Source: Ceratopteris richardii
Taxonomy: Eukaryota > Streptophyta > Polypodiopsida > Polypodiales > Pteridaceae
Length of the DNA stretch: 64,000 nucleotides
Direction: 5' to 3'
NCBI GenBank assembly: GCA_020310875.1
Contig: CM035428.1
Span: 108,943,245-109,007,244 of the forward strand
The notes below the pieces were generated by a model. The model had not been told where the DNA came from, searched no databases, and worked only from the letters and a program-made list of their open reading frames with translations. Below, piece after piece: positions 1 to 10,701 of this stretch. Both the position numbers and the translations under genes were made by a program. Each line of letters starts with the position of its first letter. The stretch's first letter is position 1.

Positions 1-942
1 TGGATAGAACTACCTGATTTGCCTGTTGAGTACTATCCTTGGATTGAGCAATTGGGGGGTCTAATTGGTAAAGTTCTTGGTCAAAAACCTAGAAATGGTT
101 TTAATCCTAAATGGGACCCTCTAATGTTAGTAGAAGTGGATATTTCCAAGAATATTAAAATGATGCTTGTTCTTAAAAATTCTGAAGGTTTTAAGCTGCA
201 TGAACAAAGAGTGGTCTACAAAAATCTGCCTAATGCTTGTTTCCATTGCTATAAGCAGGGGCACCTGATTAAAGACTGCCCCATTCTATTGAATATCCAA
301 GGTAAGGACAATAAAGGTGAGAGATCAGAGAAACACATACCTGATATTAAGAAAGAAGAGCTTACCAAGGAAGACCAGGGGTTCAAAAAGAATTCAGGTA
401 AAACTAGAAGAAGACCATTCCAGGTGAGTCTGAAACCAGAAACTCTAGAGAAGGTAATAAGTAACCCTTTTCAGGTGCTTGAAGAGACTACTTCTGTTGA
501 ACCTGAGAAATCAGATTTTGTAGGTGATCAAACTGTGAATAAAGATACTCTTACAGGTAATTCTGGAAGTATTATCCAAGATAATGGGGAAGGCTGGACT
601 ATTGTTGGTAAGAAAAGTAGTGTTAAGTCCCAACCCCCAAAAACAAATTCGTCCTCGGATCCTCTCACGTCAGAAGATGGAAATACTAATGATCTTCAAA
701 GTGCTGATGTTATTTTTGTTGAGCAATTAAACAAAAGTGATGAGGAAGGTATGCTTCAGGCAGGCTTCTTGGATGGGAATGATGATAATATGGCTATTGA
801 TAGGGTGGCTAGCCCTATAGTTAAAGACAAAGCTAAAACTAAAAGGAAGGATGTGGTAAGATCATCCATCTCGCTGTTAAGCCGATCAAGAACCTTAAAA
901 AGTAAAGTGTTTTGGTCTCGCTCAGGTCTGGTCTTTTTTTGA
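1..942 (+). CDS. LINE-A ORF1, gag-like nucleic-acid-binding protein (5' partial)
   Basis: The frame is open from base 1 (WIELPDLPVEYYPW...) to a TGA at 940-942, so the start lies outside the window. The first residues resemble the DUF4283 region common in plant LINE ORF1 proteins. A retroviral-type zinc knuckle, CFHCYKQGHLIKDC (CX2CX4HX4C), lies at about 237-281. The C-terminal 200 residues are charged and low in complexity, rich in K, E, D and S, with no domain I recognise. By family knowledge, such proteins bind the LINE RNA and form the RNP needed for retrotransposition. The stop overlaps the ORF2 start by one base (TGATG). The frame is undamaged, unlike ORF2 next to it. An internal TTG at 19 is not a believable start, because the upstream codons are conserved. 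Confidence 0.85.
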   Translation, partial: WIELPDLPVEYYPWIEQLGGLIGKVLGQKPRNGFNPKWDPLMLVEVDISKNIKMMLVLKNSEGFKLHEQRVVYKNLPNACFHCYKQGHLIKDCPILLNIQGKDNKGERSEKHIPDIKKEELTKEDQGFKKNSGKTRRRPFQVSLKPETLEKVISNPFQVLEETTSVEPEKSDFVGDQTVNKDTLTGNSGSIIQDNGEGWTIVGKKSSVKSQPPKTNSSSDPLTSEDGNTNDLQSADVIFVEQLNKSDEEGMLQAGFLDGNDDNMAIDRVASPIVKDKAKTKRKDVVRSSISLLSRSRTLKSKVFWSRSGLVFF

Positions 943-3900
943 TGGATTTCCTCAACATTATTTCTCTTAATACCAAAGGCCTCTCTGATCCTGTTAGAGG
1001 CAAGATTATTAGCGACTGGTTAAAATATGCCTCTTTAGTTCCTGACTTCCTTTGCTTGCAGGAGCTTAAAATGGGCGGTTCTCATCTTCTGACCAACTTG
1101 AAGATTATTTCCAGTAGCTCCATTTTGTTCCACACCAATCACAATGGCAAAGGTGGTGCTGCTATTGGTATAAAGGCTATTCTCAATCAATTTGTTGAAA
1201 AGGCCTTGTCCAATGAATCCAATCAGTGGATAGGCCTCAAGTGTAAAGATCCTTTTAATTTCACTATTGTTTGTGTGTATGCTGCTAATAACTCTTTGGA
1301 CATGTCTAAATGCTCGGAGGAGATTGGTAATCTTGATGGTGATATTATTTTAACTGGTGATTTTAATATGGTCACTAATTCTGCTGAAAGATTAGGCAAT
1401 GGCAATAATGTGATTGCGGGTACTGAAAAAAATCAATGGTTCAGGCTTGTTAATTTGCATAACCTTTATGATATTTCTACTAATACTGGGCATACTTGGA
1501 ATAACAGGAGTATCAATAATAGGTTATCTGCTAGTTTAGATAGGTTCTATATGAATTCCTCCAGATTTCAGGATTTGTGGAATAGCAGTTGTGTTGTTGA
1601 CTCTTCACTTCAGCTTTCGGATCATGCCCCTCTCATTGTCAAGTTATCTAGTAATAACCTTGCCTATAGAGCTGGTTGGCCCCATATTGACATGTCCTTG
1701 TTTAAGGTGCCTGTGGTTAAAGAGGAGATCAACAATATTTTTAAAAAGCATTTTGTCAAAGGCTGTTCCCCTTTTAAGGCTTGGGAGGCTACTATTAAAG
1801 ATGTTCAGCACACTCTTGCCGTCTTTAAGAAAAAAGCAAGGGAGACTAGGTACAATAGAAGAATGATGCATCTTAAAGAGATAGACAAAATTGAGTGCTC
1901 TAATATAAGTAGCAATGTTAAGAGATAGAAGATCCTGGATCTTCAGGAAAAAGTGAGGTATGAAGACTACCTTCTGGCTTGTGGTGCCCTTGTCACGTCT
2001 AGAGAGTTTTGGGCTGAGAAAGTTGATAAACCTAATAAGCACATGTATGAGATCATGAGGAAAAAAAAAGCTAAAGATTTCATTCCTTTGTTAAAGAAAA
2101 GTGTTGGTGAGGTTGCCTCTTGTATCAAGGAGAATTTGCAGGACGCTGTGTCCTTCTTTACCAATGTTTTCTCTATGCCTCCCAAGAGAGGGGACCATAT
2201 CTGGAGTGCAAGAGCTACCATTGCCCTTAAAAGGAAGAAAATGATTCCTCATGGCTTGGTCTCCCTCCTTGATCTCCCCCTCTCTGCTGGTGAGGTTAGA
2301 GAAACCATTAGTAAATTGAAGCCCTGTAAGTCCCCTAGTCATGATGGTATTCCTAATGAGTTTCTTCAAGAGTTTAAAGAAGATTTGGTGCCCATTATTC
2401 TCAAGATCTGGAAAGAAGCCATAAGTAGAGGTTCTCTTTCTACTTTTTGATTAATACTGGAGTTATTAAATTGATTCACAAAAGAGGATCTAAGGATGAT
2501 CTTAACAATTGGAGACTTATCTCTCGTCTGACTTCTTTGTACAAAATATATGCCTCCTCTCTTGCTAGAAGGTTGAGTCCCCTGATGGATAACACTATTC
2601 TTCTTGAGCAGAAAGGGTTTATTAGAGGTAGATTTATTCTTGATGCTATTGTCTCTATTTGGGAAGGGATGGACTTTGCTAAAGAAAATAATATTGACAC
2701 TTTTTTCTTCAAAATTGATTTTGATAAGGCCTATGATAGAATTGAGTGGGACTTTATTCTTCAATCCCTTCATGATATTGGTGTAGGAAAAAATTTTATT
2801 AAATTCACGAGTACCTTATTTGGCAATGCCCACTCCAAAGTTGCTATGAATGGTCATCTTTCCTCCCCTTTTAAGCTTTGTAGATCCATAAGACAAGGCT
2901 ATCCCTTGGCCCCCTTGCTTTTTGCCATCACCAGTGATGCCCTTGGCTGGCTTGTTAAGGATTGTATCAATCAAGGTTCTATAAAAGGTATTGAATTTCC
3001 TCAAGCTCCTGATAAACTTTGTCTGCAAATGTTTGTTGATGATACTAACCTTGTGATGAGAGCTGATTCTTTGTCTGCTAGTACTTTTTTAAAATGTCTT
3101 AATACCTTTTGTATAGCTAGTGGATCATTTGTTAATCATTATAAAACTGGTTTTTCTGCTTCTAATGATACTATTCCTGAGTGTGTTCAAGTGGCAGGTT
3201 GTGATATCATCAAAAAAGGTACAGTCTTCAAGCTGTTGGGCATCCCTATGGGCTTTGACATTACCAATGAGCAGAGATGGAACTGGGTCCTGGATAAATT
3301 TAGAATGAAGATTTTTAAATGGATGGATATGTAGTCTAACATCTCTCAAAGAGCTTTTGTGTTGAAACATTATATTCTCCCTGGTCTGACCTATTTTCTT
3401 GCTTGTTGGCAGCCCTCCAAGAAACAACTGGCCCAAGTCATAGCTCTGTCCAGGAGATTCTTATGGGGGAACTCTAAAATTCCAAAAGTGGCTTGGAAGA
3501 TTTACTATATGAAGAAGTCTGAGGGTGGTCTTGGCCTGATATGCCCTACCAAGATGGCTACTCAAATGGATGCAAAATGGATTCTAAGAGCTGTCTCTTC
3601 TACTGACTTTTGGGCCTGCCTTATTAAAAGAAATACTAAAAACTTTTGTTTGAGACACAATAAGAGTTGGTCTGATTTTTCTCTTTGGGATGTTGTGTCT
3701 TCCCCTGCCATTTTTATCCCCAAAGGGAGTCAACTGGTCTGTAATTTTTGGAGAGCTTGGATGTCTGTCAAAGAAGGTTACAAGCATCTGGTTTGCAAAG
3801 AATTATTCCTTTTTACTGCAGGATTCTTTATGGGTTGGGTGGTTTACTAATTTTAAGAATTCTCCTCTTTCTATAAGGTGGCATAAATGTAAAAAGCGTG

Positions 3901-4760
3901 GATTTGTTAAATGGGAAGATTTATTAAGAAATGGCCATATGATTGAGGATGTGCATATCTTGAATACTAACAATTTGTCTTTGGCCTACAAACAGATAGT
4001 CAAAGAAAAGAAACTACAACTGATGAGAATGAGAGCAAAAAATCTTTGGGACAAGTCCATTGGCATTTCCGAGGTGGCTCAGGACATGTACTCATGCTTC
4101 AAAAACACTCACATCAACATCAAAAGCATCTGTGGAAGGTTGAATAATAAGTGGGGCCTGTCCTGGACCCATCAGCAATGGAGGTACAGGTTTCAAAACA
4201 TCTGGGCTTTTCCTATGTCTAACAAGCAATCCTGCCTGTTATGGCTGATCCTCCACAAAGGTGTCTAGACTAGAAGCAGAGCTAGGAAGTATAATATTGA
4301 TGCAGGACTTTGTAAAGCTTGTGGTAAGGTTGAAGATCTGGAACATCTGTTCTTTAAATGTAGAGCAAGCATGGGATATTGGAAAATCATTTTTCTCTAC
4401 TGCAAGACTGCTAGAATCAAAACCCTTGGATTCAGAGAGCTGCTTATTGGAGAAACCAACAAGATGGACATAACCTTGTGGCAGATTTTAAGGGCTCACA
4501 TTCTTTGGTATATTTGGAAAAATAGAAATAGTAGATTGTTTGATAGAATTGGAAAAGATTTACTCTTCTCCTGCTTAGTTGGGATTAGGAGGCTGGTTCA
4601 CATGTGCAGCAATTTTCCCCTCAATGGGAATAAGATGGATAAGAACCCCTTGTATATTTTCAAGAAGTTCCCTTATAGTTCTTGCAAAAACAAATTGCTT
4701 CAGATTCATTCTAGTGACAATGACACAGACAACATGATCAGTTTCTTCAGCTGGTCGTAG
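942..4760 (+). pseudogene. LINE-A ORF2: endonuclease, reverse transcriptase, zf-RVT (broken)
   Basis: The ATG at 942-944 is chosen because MDFLNIISLNTKGL is the usual start of the APE-type endonuclease. Endonuclease landmarks are LCLQELK, TGDFNMV and LSDHAPLIV. RT landmarks are SPSHDGIPNEF, KIDFDKAYDRIEWDF, QGYPLAPLLF and the catalytic FVDD (more often FADD). A zf-RVT finger, CKACGKVEDLEHLFFKC, lies near 4310-4360. About 1,270 codons are expected. Lesions: in-frame TAG at 1926-1928, 3332-3334 and 4266-4268; a frame change in the T run near 2444-2449 (one base lost fits best); and a frame change near 3790-3800. All other segments continue in register, so this is a nearly full-length ORF with few disabling changes. 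The product would nick target DNA and prime cDNA synthesis on it. Confidence 0.9.
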
Positions 4761-5239
4761 TGCAAGCTAACATCATAAGTACATTCGTACACACCACACT
4801 ATATACATACGGATACCAATCTTGTAATGCGCAGATAATGAGTAAGAAAAAACGGTAAGGTCGAGTTTTCTCAAATAATGAGCTTTCATATCGTATTAAT
4901 TAGACTAAAGACTCATATTATTACCTTGTATAATAAACTCTTTCTTGTGACTCGAGATGCCAATAGCTCTCGACTATGTTTAGATCTCCTCCAATCGCCT
5001 TGAGGCCGGAAGATAAGATTGTACATATATAGCGTGGCAAAGATCAGAAACATATGTTGCACCAGCTGCCATATTTTTTGGGCTGCTTTCTCATAAATAC
5101 GCACACACGCACAGACATAGATACGTTACTGTTATTCTCTCTCTCACACACACACGCACAAGCACACATACATATGTTAAATCATGCCAATGCAATTGAA
5201 ATGTGTACATGAGAATCTGTTCATTTTTTTTTAATTGGA
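4761..5239. other. LINE-A 3' UTR and unassigned DNA with CA/CT microsatellites
   Basis: The 3' end of LINE-A is not sharply defined. A weak A run (AAGAAAAAACGG) near 4848-4858 may be its tail. The rest has no coding signal. Simple CT/CA/CG-type repeats lie at about 5100-5175, followed by a T run at 5224-5231. Confidence 0.4.
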
Positions 5240-5420
5240 TACAATCATCCAACGGCGTGATTTAACGGATGTGTCTTGTATTCTTAGGCAGATGGTCAAG
5301 ATTCAAATCTCATCTAGGGTTGGATGCTTCAGAGTTTCTCAAGATGGATACCCTTGCCTTACGAGCTAAGATGTGTCTTTGCAATTCATTGTACTCTTAA
5401 AAATAAATAAATAAAAAAAA
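5240..5420 (+). mobile_element. tRNA-derived SINE, family S1, older copy
   Basis: This aligns by eye over about 170 bp with 60798-60977: the shared core reads CTTGTATTCTTAGGYAGATGG, then a pol III B-box-like AGATTCAAATCT, and the end reads CAATTCATTGTACTCTTAA followed by an A-rich tail (AAATAAATAAATAAAAAAAA). Head, B box and A-rich 3' end are the SINE pattern. This copy is more diverged and its tail is interrupted. Confidence 0.6.
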
Positions 5421-5713
5421 CAATTGAAGCAATGCGTGCGTACATCAGACTCCGCTCATGTTTTGTCGAAGAGAATCGAGATTCGACACCTGTAAGCACA
5501 CAAACGTACACACATGATCGTGCGGATATTATATATACAAACGTGCGCACATGTGAGCGGGCTGCGACAAACGTCCAACTTCTTCAGTGCGTTTTGGTTG
5601 CCTTGAAATGACCATAGATACCGAATCACCGATGCGTGCAGGAAGCAAGGTTGTCCTTTCCGGGTAGTGTGTGAATGCACACTCTTTCTCACAAAATAAT
5701 GATAACTTAATTT
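5421..5713. other. Unassigned DNA containing the LINE-B target site
   Basis: There is no coding signal that survives inspection. The last 16 bases (5698-5713, AATGATAACTTAATTT) are the left copy of the target-site duplication of the following LINE-B. Confidence 0.5.
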
Positions 5714-6911
5714 TCTCACGCTTTTGTTCTCCCCCCACCTGGTGTCCCCTAAAGGCTCTAGCTTAGTGTGTTCTTTATGGAAGAGTTGGAACAAGGCCAA
5801 ACAATTCATCAGAATCAGTGATGAGTGGAAGTGGGCGGCTGGGATAAGACAAAATGACTCTATTTGGTTCTCGATCGACGGCATTAGGGGGGTGGAGTCT
5901 TGGAACCTCCAAACTGCAAAGCAGCTATGGAATAAGGGGTTCAAACAGTGGAAACAACTCTGGAAACAAGAGACCAGCCAGTGGATTAGGTTCGAGGACC
6001 TAGACCCGAGACTTCGAGTTACCCCAGAGGAATGGAATCTTCTTCAAGGAAGGTGTTTAGCATGGGACCGCTCAACTGCCCGCCTTCTCAACGGTCAGGA
6101 TCTTCCTTGCCTAGAGGGCCTCAAATGGAGCAATGGAAAGAAACTATCCAGAATCCCCAACTTCAAAGAGAACTTAGATGTTCATCACACTCTTAACAAG
6201 AGATGGTGCCTTTCTTGGACCAAACTTTGATGGGAACTAAAATTCATGTCTATTTGGCACCCCCTAATTGAGATCAAAATGTCCGTTCTCACGTGGAAGA
6301 TCTTGCATAAAGGTATCTGGTTCAATGCAAGGGCTAACAAAATCTGTGGTGTGCCGCCATGGTGCAAGCGTTGCCATCGATGCATCGAAGATTTAGCTCA
6401 CCTATTCTTCGATTGCCCCAAGTCCCGTGTTATCTGGTGTCACGTGACACGGGTATTGAGACTCACGAACCAAATCAATTGGAAACAAGTGCTGTTGGGC
6501 GAGGCAGTCGACTGCTCATCAAGGCTCTAGAATGCCATCAGGGGTGAGACTCTTTGGAAGATTTGGAGGGAGAGATGTGCTATCAATTTCGGCCAAACTC
6601 CTAAGGAATGGTTGATCGAGAAATCCTTGGTAAAAGAATCTCCCGAGATAAGAGATGTCCACCGTTTAGACATCATTGTATTTATCTCCTCGAAAACAAC
6701 AAGTTGAAACCCAAATGGGTCCCACATGAGGGTGATGCTAGATTTATTCGCCTCATTTGTAATGCTCTCTAGCTCGCCATACTCCTCCCCTGCATTGTGG
6801 GATTTGGGGGGTCCCATGGGCACTAGTCCCATTCACTTGTAATTTTTCTTCGTTATTTTAATTAAAGTCCGGGAGAATAGGCTAAGGCCGAACTTCCTTT
6901 TATTAAAAAAA
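5714..6911 (+). mobile_element. LINE-B, 5'-truncated insertion with 16-bp TSD
   Basis: AATGATAACTTAATTT occurs exactly at 5698-5713 and 6912-6927, flanking the element. The element starts abruptly inside ORF2 (CTCACGCTTTTGTTCTCC, matching 47813 onward in another LINE-B) and ends with the family 3' UTR (GGGGGGTCCC...GGCACTAGTCCC...AAAGTCCGGG...CCGAACTTC) and a short poly(A). Truncation, poly(A) and TSD are the hallmarks of target-primed reverse transcription. Confidence 0.9.
5716..6640 (+). pseudogene. LINE-B ORF2 C-terminal fragment (linker and zf-RVT)
   Basis: It corresponds to roughly the last third of ORF2, with no endonuclease or RT core. It reads SPKGSSLVCSLWKSWNKAK..., IRQNDSIWF, WHPLIEIKMSVL, and the zinc-finger stretch CGVPPWCKRCHRC...HLFFDC. 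TGA at 6228-6230 replaces the CGA present at the equivalent place near 48328. TAG at 6528-6530 replaces TGG. A frame change follows in the KEWLIEKSL region near 6620-6640. It is a dead fragment and closely matches the copies at 46-49 kb and on the minus strand at 18-20 kb. Confidence 0.85.
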
Positions 6912-7269
6912 AATGATAACTTAATTTCAAAAAAACGAAAAAAAAAAGGGCATCACACATTCATGTAAAAGAGGACAAACACGCATTGGGAAAGAATGAC
7001 TTGTGGCCCACCCCACTAATGTGGCTAAACACACATTGAACCTTTGCCAACACACAAAGATCGAACACACACAAAGAATGAGCTTTAATGGGAGAGAACA
7101 CTTTAAATGTATCATGTACGTCTAACCCATTCATGCACCATAGATGAGCTATTTGGGCACTCACTTCTTGTGACGTGCTCGACATGCTTGGGCTAATGTG
7201 ATGAGTCTATCTTAATAATATCTTTGGGCCATTGAAACTAAATGATTTCAAGTAGCCCTTTCGTTGTGA
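6912..7269. other. Right TSD copy and unassigned DNA
   Basis: 6912-6927 is the right target duplication of the LINE-B. The remainder carries A-rich stretches and no supported gene. Confidence 0.5.
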
Positions 7270-7592
7270 TGCTTTGACACTCTAACCCTTATTTTGTGAG
7301 ATACGAGGGGTCTCATGGGTAATATGATCTTCACTTGTACAGTTGTTCTTTCAATATCTTTAAGTCTAGGGAGATTAGTTTCTGACTGAATTTTCTCACT
7401 AAAAAATAATATGCTTAAAGAAAAAGTCTAACCCATTCATTTATACAATTGTTATTCCAATCAATTCAAACAAGGGAGATTAATCCTTTGTTGAAATTCG
7501 TCTTTAGAAAAGAGTGTAAAGAAGACAATTGTTATTCCAATCAATTCAAGCAAGGGAGATTAATCCTTTGTTGAAATTCCTCTTTAGAAAAG
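7270..7592 (+). repeat. LINE 3'-tail relics, one single plus an 80-bp tandem pair
   Basis: 7270-7400 (TTTTGTGAGATACGAGGGGTCTCATGGG... CTTGTACAG... CTAGGGAGATTAG) is a diverged LINE-B-like 3' UTR. Related sequence containing AAGGGAGATTAATCC then occurs twice with an 80-bp period, at 7445-7524 and 7525-7592, the two units being nearly identical. Confidence 0.6.
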
Positions 7593-8617
7593 AAAAAGAG
7601 CCCCCCACTTCATGTGCACATTTCTATCGCCTAGGAACTCATCGACCTCATGCTTTTCTCATTTTGTTTCACTTATGACATCCTTTTCATGTCTTGTCTA
7701 CCTTCGCCACATATACAGACACAAATCTTCACTCTATGTTCATACATGATGGTCTTCTTCCTCTCTATCCTCCCTTTCCAATTTTTCCTTTTGCTTTAAA
7801 GAATACCTGCAATGATTTTGTTCAAGGTTGGTAGCTCTTGAATCAAATAACATGCTCACCCCTACATCTTCACATGTTTCTCACTTTCAAAAATCTTTAC
7901 TGACGAAGGAAATTTGAACCTACATGATACCTTCAATCATTATATGAAGAATTGAAAAACCATTTCCGTCTTTGGACTAGAAATGTGAATGTGCATAGGA
8001 CAATAATCTCATCAAAGCATTGACTTTAAGTGTTGCAGTATTTGAGATGAGATGAATCTTAAAAGAAAGTGATACTTATATTCCCTCATTGCAAGTGGAG
8101 AATATTCTTTCCCATTCTTCATGCCCCTTGTTCACATATATTCCTCAAGTACTTTTGCCTTCGTATCTTCTCTTTTTCAATCTACAGTTTTTCTTTTCAA
8201 GCAATGTGTACATTGAGTGATATGACGTTGGAGGCTCTGTAAGCAAATCAATAAACCTTCAAAAGATCTTTGTAAGCAATGTATACATTGAGTGATATAG
8301 CCTCTCCTTCAATAAATCTTCACCTTTAATGATTCTGTGCATCTCTGTCTTCCCTTTCCAACTTTCCCTTTCCTTTTGTGAATATCTACAACGAGAGACA
8401 TATATTGAATTGTTGAGAACCAGATAAGAGGCTCACTCCCTCATCTTCACATGCATCACACTTTCCCAAATGTTGCTTTGTATTGAAATGCCTGACTACA
8501 TGATATTCCATTGAGACTGCAAATCCATTGAGACTCATGAAAAGTTTGTATAGAATGTCATCCATAAACACATTCATCTCATCACTGTCATGAATTTGAA
8601 CGCTATGGTAATTGTTA
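7593..8617. repeat. Noncoding DNA with degenerate direct repeats
   Basis: About 7755-7950 and 8345-8570 share CCCTTTCCAA, CATCTTCACATG and CTACATGATA in the same order, suggesting an old duplication at about 590 bp offset. A shorter pair, AAGCAATGTRTACATTGAG, lies at 8199 and 8274 (75 bp apart). No coding signal. Confidence 0.4.
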
Positions 8618-8923
8618 ACACTAGTTTTGTACTAGGACACTTGAGTGTCCTGGGACACTTAAGTGTCCTGCTTTTACACCAAATTGATTGATTCTGCTTG
8701 ATGACATCCTTGAGGCTTTGATGGCATACTCACTTGGATTTGATAGCCAACATCATGTACTTTTAGAGAAAAATATAATATTTAACATTTTACAACTTCA
8801 CATGGGTTATTAAATGAAGAAGAAAATGGGAATATTTAAAAACTCAACTTTTAGTATAACTGAAAAAATAACACAATTCAAACATTTTGACAAATTGGAT
8901 ATGTTTTAGGAAACGGAAAGCTA

Positions 8924-9241
8924 TTAATGGACTTTAGCAATGTAAAGCAAGTGTCTAGGGATCTCTGGAGAAGGTTGAACACTTCCATAAGTGATAAACA
9001 TGGACTCAAAATTTGTCTTCTCTAGAGCACGACCATTTATCACACCTTTTAAAGAATGGCTCACTATAATTTGTGTGTAAGCGAGATTGCAAAGAATTGG
9101 AAAGTTATCAAGGATAACCTTCATACTAATTGAATGCATATTTTTATTCAATGTTGGAAGGCCTCCACTTTGAACTAGTAGCCATTGCATTTGGTGTTGA
9201 CTTTCATGCTGAATTGGCAAAGCATATATTTCTATATTCAT
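8924..9241 (-). CDS. Unrecognised 105-codon reading frame inside the TIR candidate
   Basis: This open frame (MNIEIYALPIQHESQ...) lies inside the candidate transposon. Its composition is ordinary and protein-like (HSLKGVINGRALEKTNF), unlike the AT-rich shadows around it. I recognise no domain, signal peptide or membrane segment. It could be a captured exon, an eroded transposase piece, or chance. No function is assigned. Confidence 0.2.
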   Translation of the reverse strand: MNIEIYALPIQHESQHQMQWLLVQSGGLPTLNKNMHSISMKVILDNFPILCNLAYTQIIVSHSLKGVINGRALEKTNFESMFITYGSVQPSPEIPRHLLYIAKVH

Positions 9242-9759
9242 GAGAAGAACATATCTCCAAAGGTGGAATAAAACATTATGATGAAAAATAATAATTATTT
9301 AAATTCTATTCTAAGTATTAAACCTTCAAAAATGTGCTTTCATGCCATGTTTCATTCTTAATCTCGTCAAATAATATGTGATCCACAATAGTGATTGTGA
9401 TAAGAATGAAAAAAATTGGCATACATATTTCATTTGTAAAAAAGAAGATGACATCCATGATGGAAATAACGAAATGTTTTCAAATGATCCTTATCATTTT
9501 ATGATATCGAAGATTATATCAAATACTTTTGAGTATTATTTTTAGTATGTGTTGATGTGTGGAAGGGATTGTGTGTGCATGCATATAACAACTATCAAAA
9601 AAAATATTTTACTAAATATGTTAAAACTTTATATTCTTTTGATCCTATATGTACGTGACTCTTGTTTCTTGGTAGGAACTAGTTTAATTTCTTGTATATC
9701 AAGAAAAATAATTGTCATTTCGCATTATTTCAATTGGATGTCAATATTTGAATGTGGAT

Positions 9760-10240
9760 ATATTGGTTGATGTGCACACATCTATCTAATTTTTATGGTG
9801 TACATAGATCTAAAAAACGTGGTTGATTTTCACAGATTGGTAGTTCCCTTATGTGTACACCTTGTTTGATGTCTTATTTTCTTGCTTCATGTGAAGAAAC
9901 TAGATCTCTTCCATAACTGTACATGCTTTGTTATGTGTCCACAAACTATTCATGATTGTATCTGTAGAATTTGGTTGATGCCCACACAATAGAAGATTCT
10001 TGGTTGTGTCCAAAGACGTGAAAATTTTGGTGGATTTCAATAAACTATTTAGCCTCATATATGTAAGCTTTGGTTTGTTATGTCACACATTTTCTACTTG
10101 GTAACTTGAATGTGTACATCTTGGATGATGTCCATAAATTTTTTTGAGTCATATATGTAGGCTTTTGTTTTTTGTTTTTGGTGACTAGAGTCATAACAAT
10201 TGATTTTATATGTGTATAGCTTGGTTGTTATCTTCATACC
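9760..10240 (+). repeat. Diverged repeats of a TTGGTTGATGTCCACA-like motif
   Basis: Variants of TTGGTTGATGTNCACA recur at about 9762, 9822, 9869, 9972, 9997, 10028, 10070, 10112 and 10211, at irregular spacing of 25-100 bp, inside the TIR candidate. They look like an old, decayed minisatellite. Confidence 0.4.
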
Positions 10241-10701
10241 TTCTTTGATTGTTGGAATATTTGTACACCTCTATGGATTCCCATAAGTTTGTTTGAACCA
10301 TGTCTAGGACTAGTTGCTGTTTTTGGTGTACAAAGTCAGAATAATTGATTTTATTTGACTTGAAATGATTTTTCGAAGTGAGTTTGAGGTTCATACTATG
10401 TGATCTATGTTTCAAGGAATGTGTATAATTTTTTCTTTCATATGATGAATTTTTTTCTTTTGATAAAAATACACTTGATTAGGAATTTTCATCATGTGCA
10501 CTACCATAGCATCTTGAGAAGCTATTTACATGAACACGAAACATGATTTATTGTGTTTTATAATTTTTCATTAACCTTTGAATTATATTTAATATGTGTG
10601 TTAAAGGATTTTCTCAAATTCTTTTTGTAGAAGTGTGTGATTTTTTAGAAAATTGTCAAAAAAGAACACCTAAGTGTCCTGTTTTGGTACCAAACTAGTG
10701 T

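Larger units (their letters stand above)
8618..10701. mobile_element. Candidate non-autonomous TIR DNA transposon (2,084 bp)
   Basis: The left end ACACTAGTTTTGTACTA and the reverse complement of the right end ACACTAGTTTGGTACCA match at 15 of 17 positions. The ends are flanked by TA on both sides (8616-8617 and 10702-10703). GGACACTTGAGTGTCC and GGACACTTAAGTGTCC lie just inside the left end, and AGGACACTTAGG just inside the right end. The TA duplication fits Tc1/mariner-type insertion. The CACTAG start also recalls CACTA elements, but no identical 3-bp duplication is seen. No transposase is visible inside. Confidence 0.5.

Noticed and set aside
19..942. TTG at 19 as the start of LINE-A ORF1
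   Set aside because: The frame is open through base 1 and the upstream residues match the expected domain; plant nuclear genes rarely start at TTG.
5456..5944. A 162-codon minus-strand frame
   Set aside because: It crosses the base-precise LINE-B insertion boundary at 5713/5714 and is antisense to ORF2 codons beyond it.
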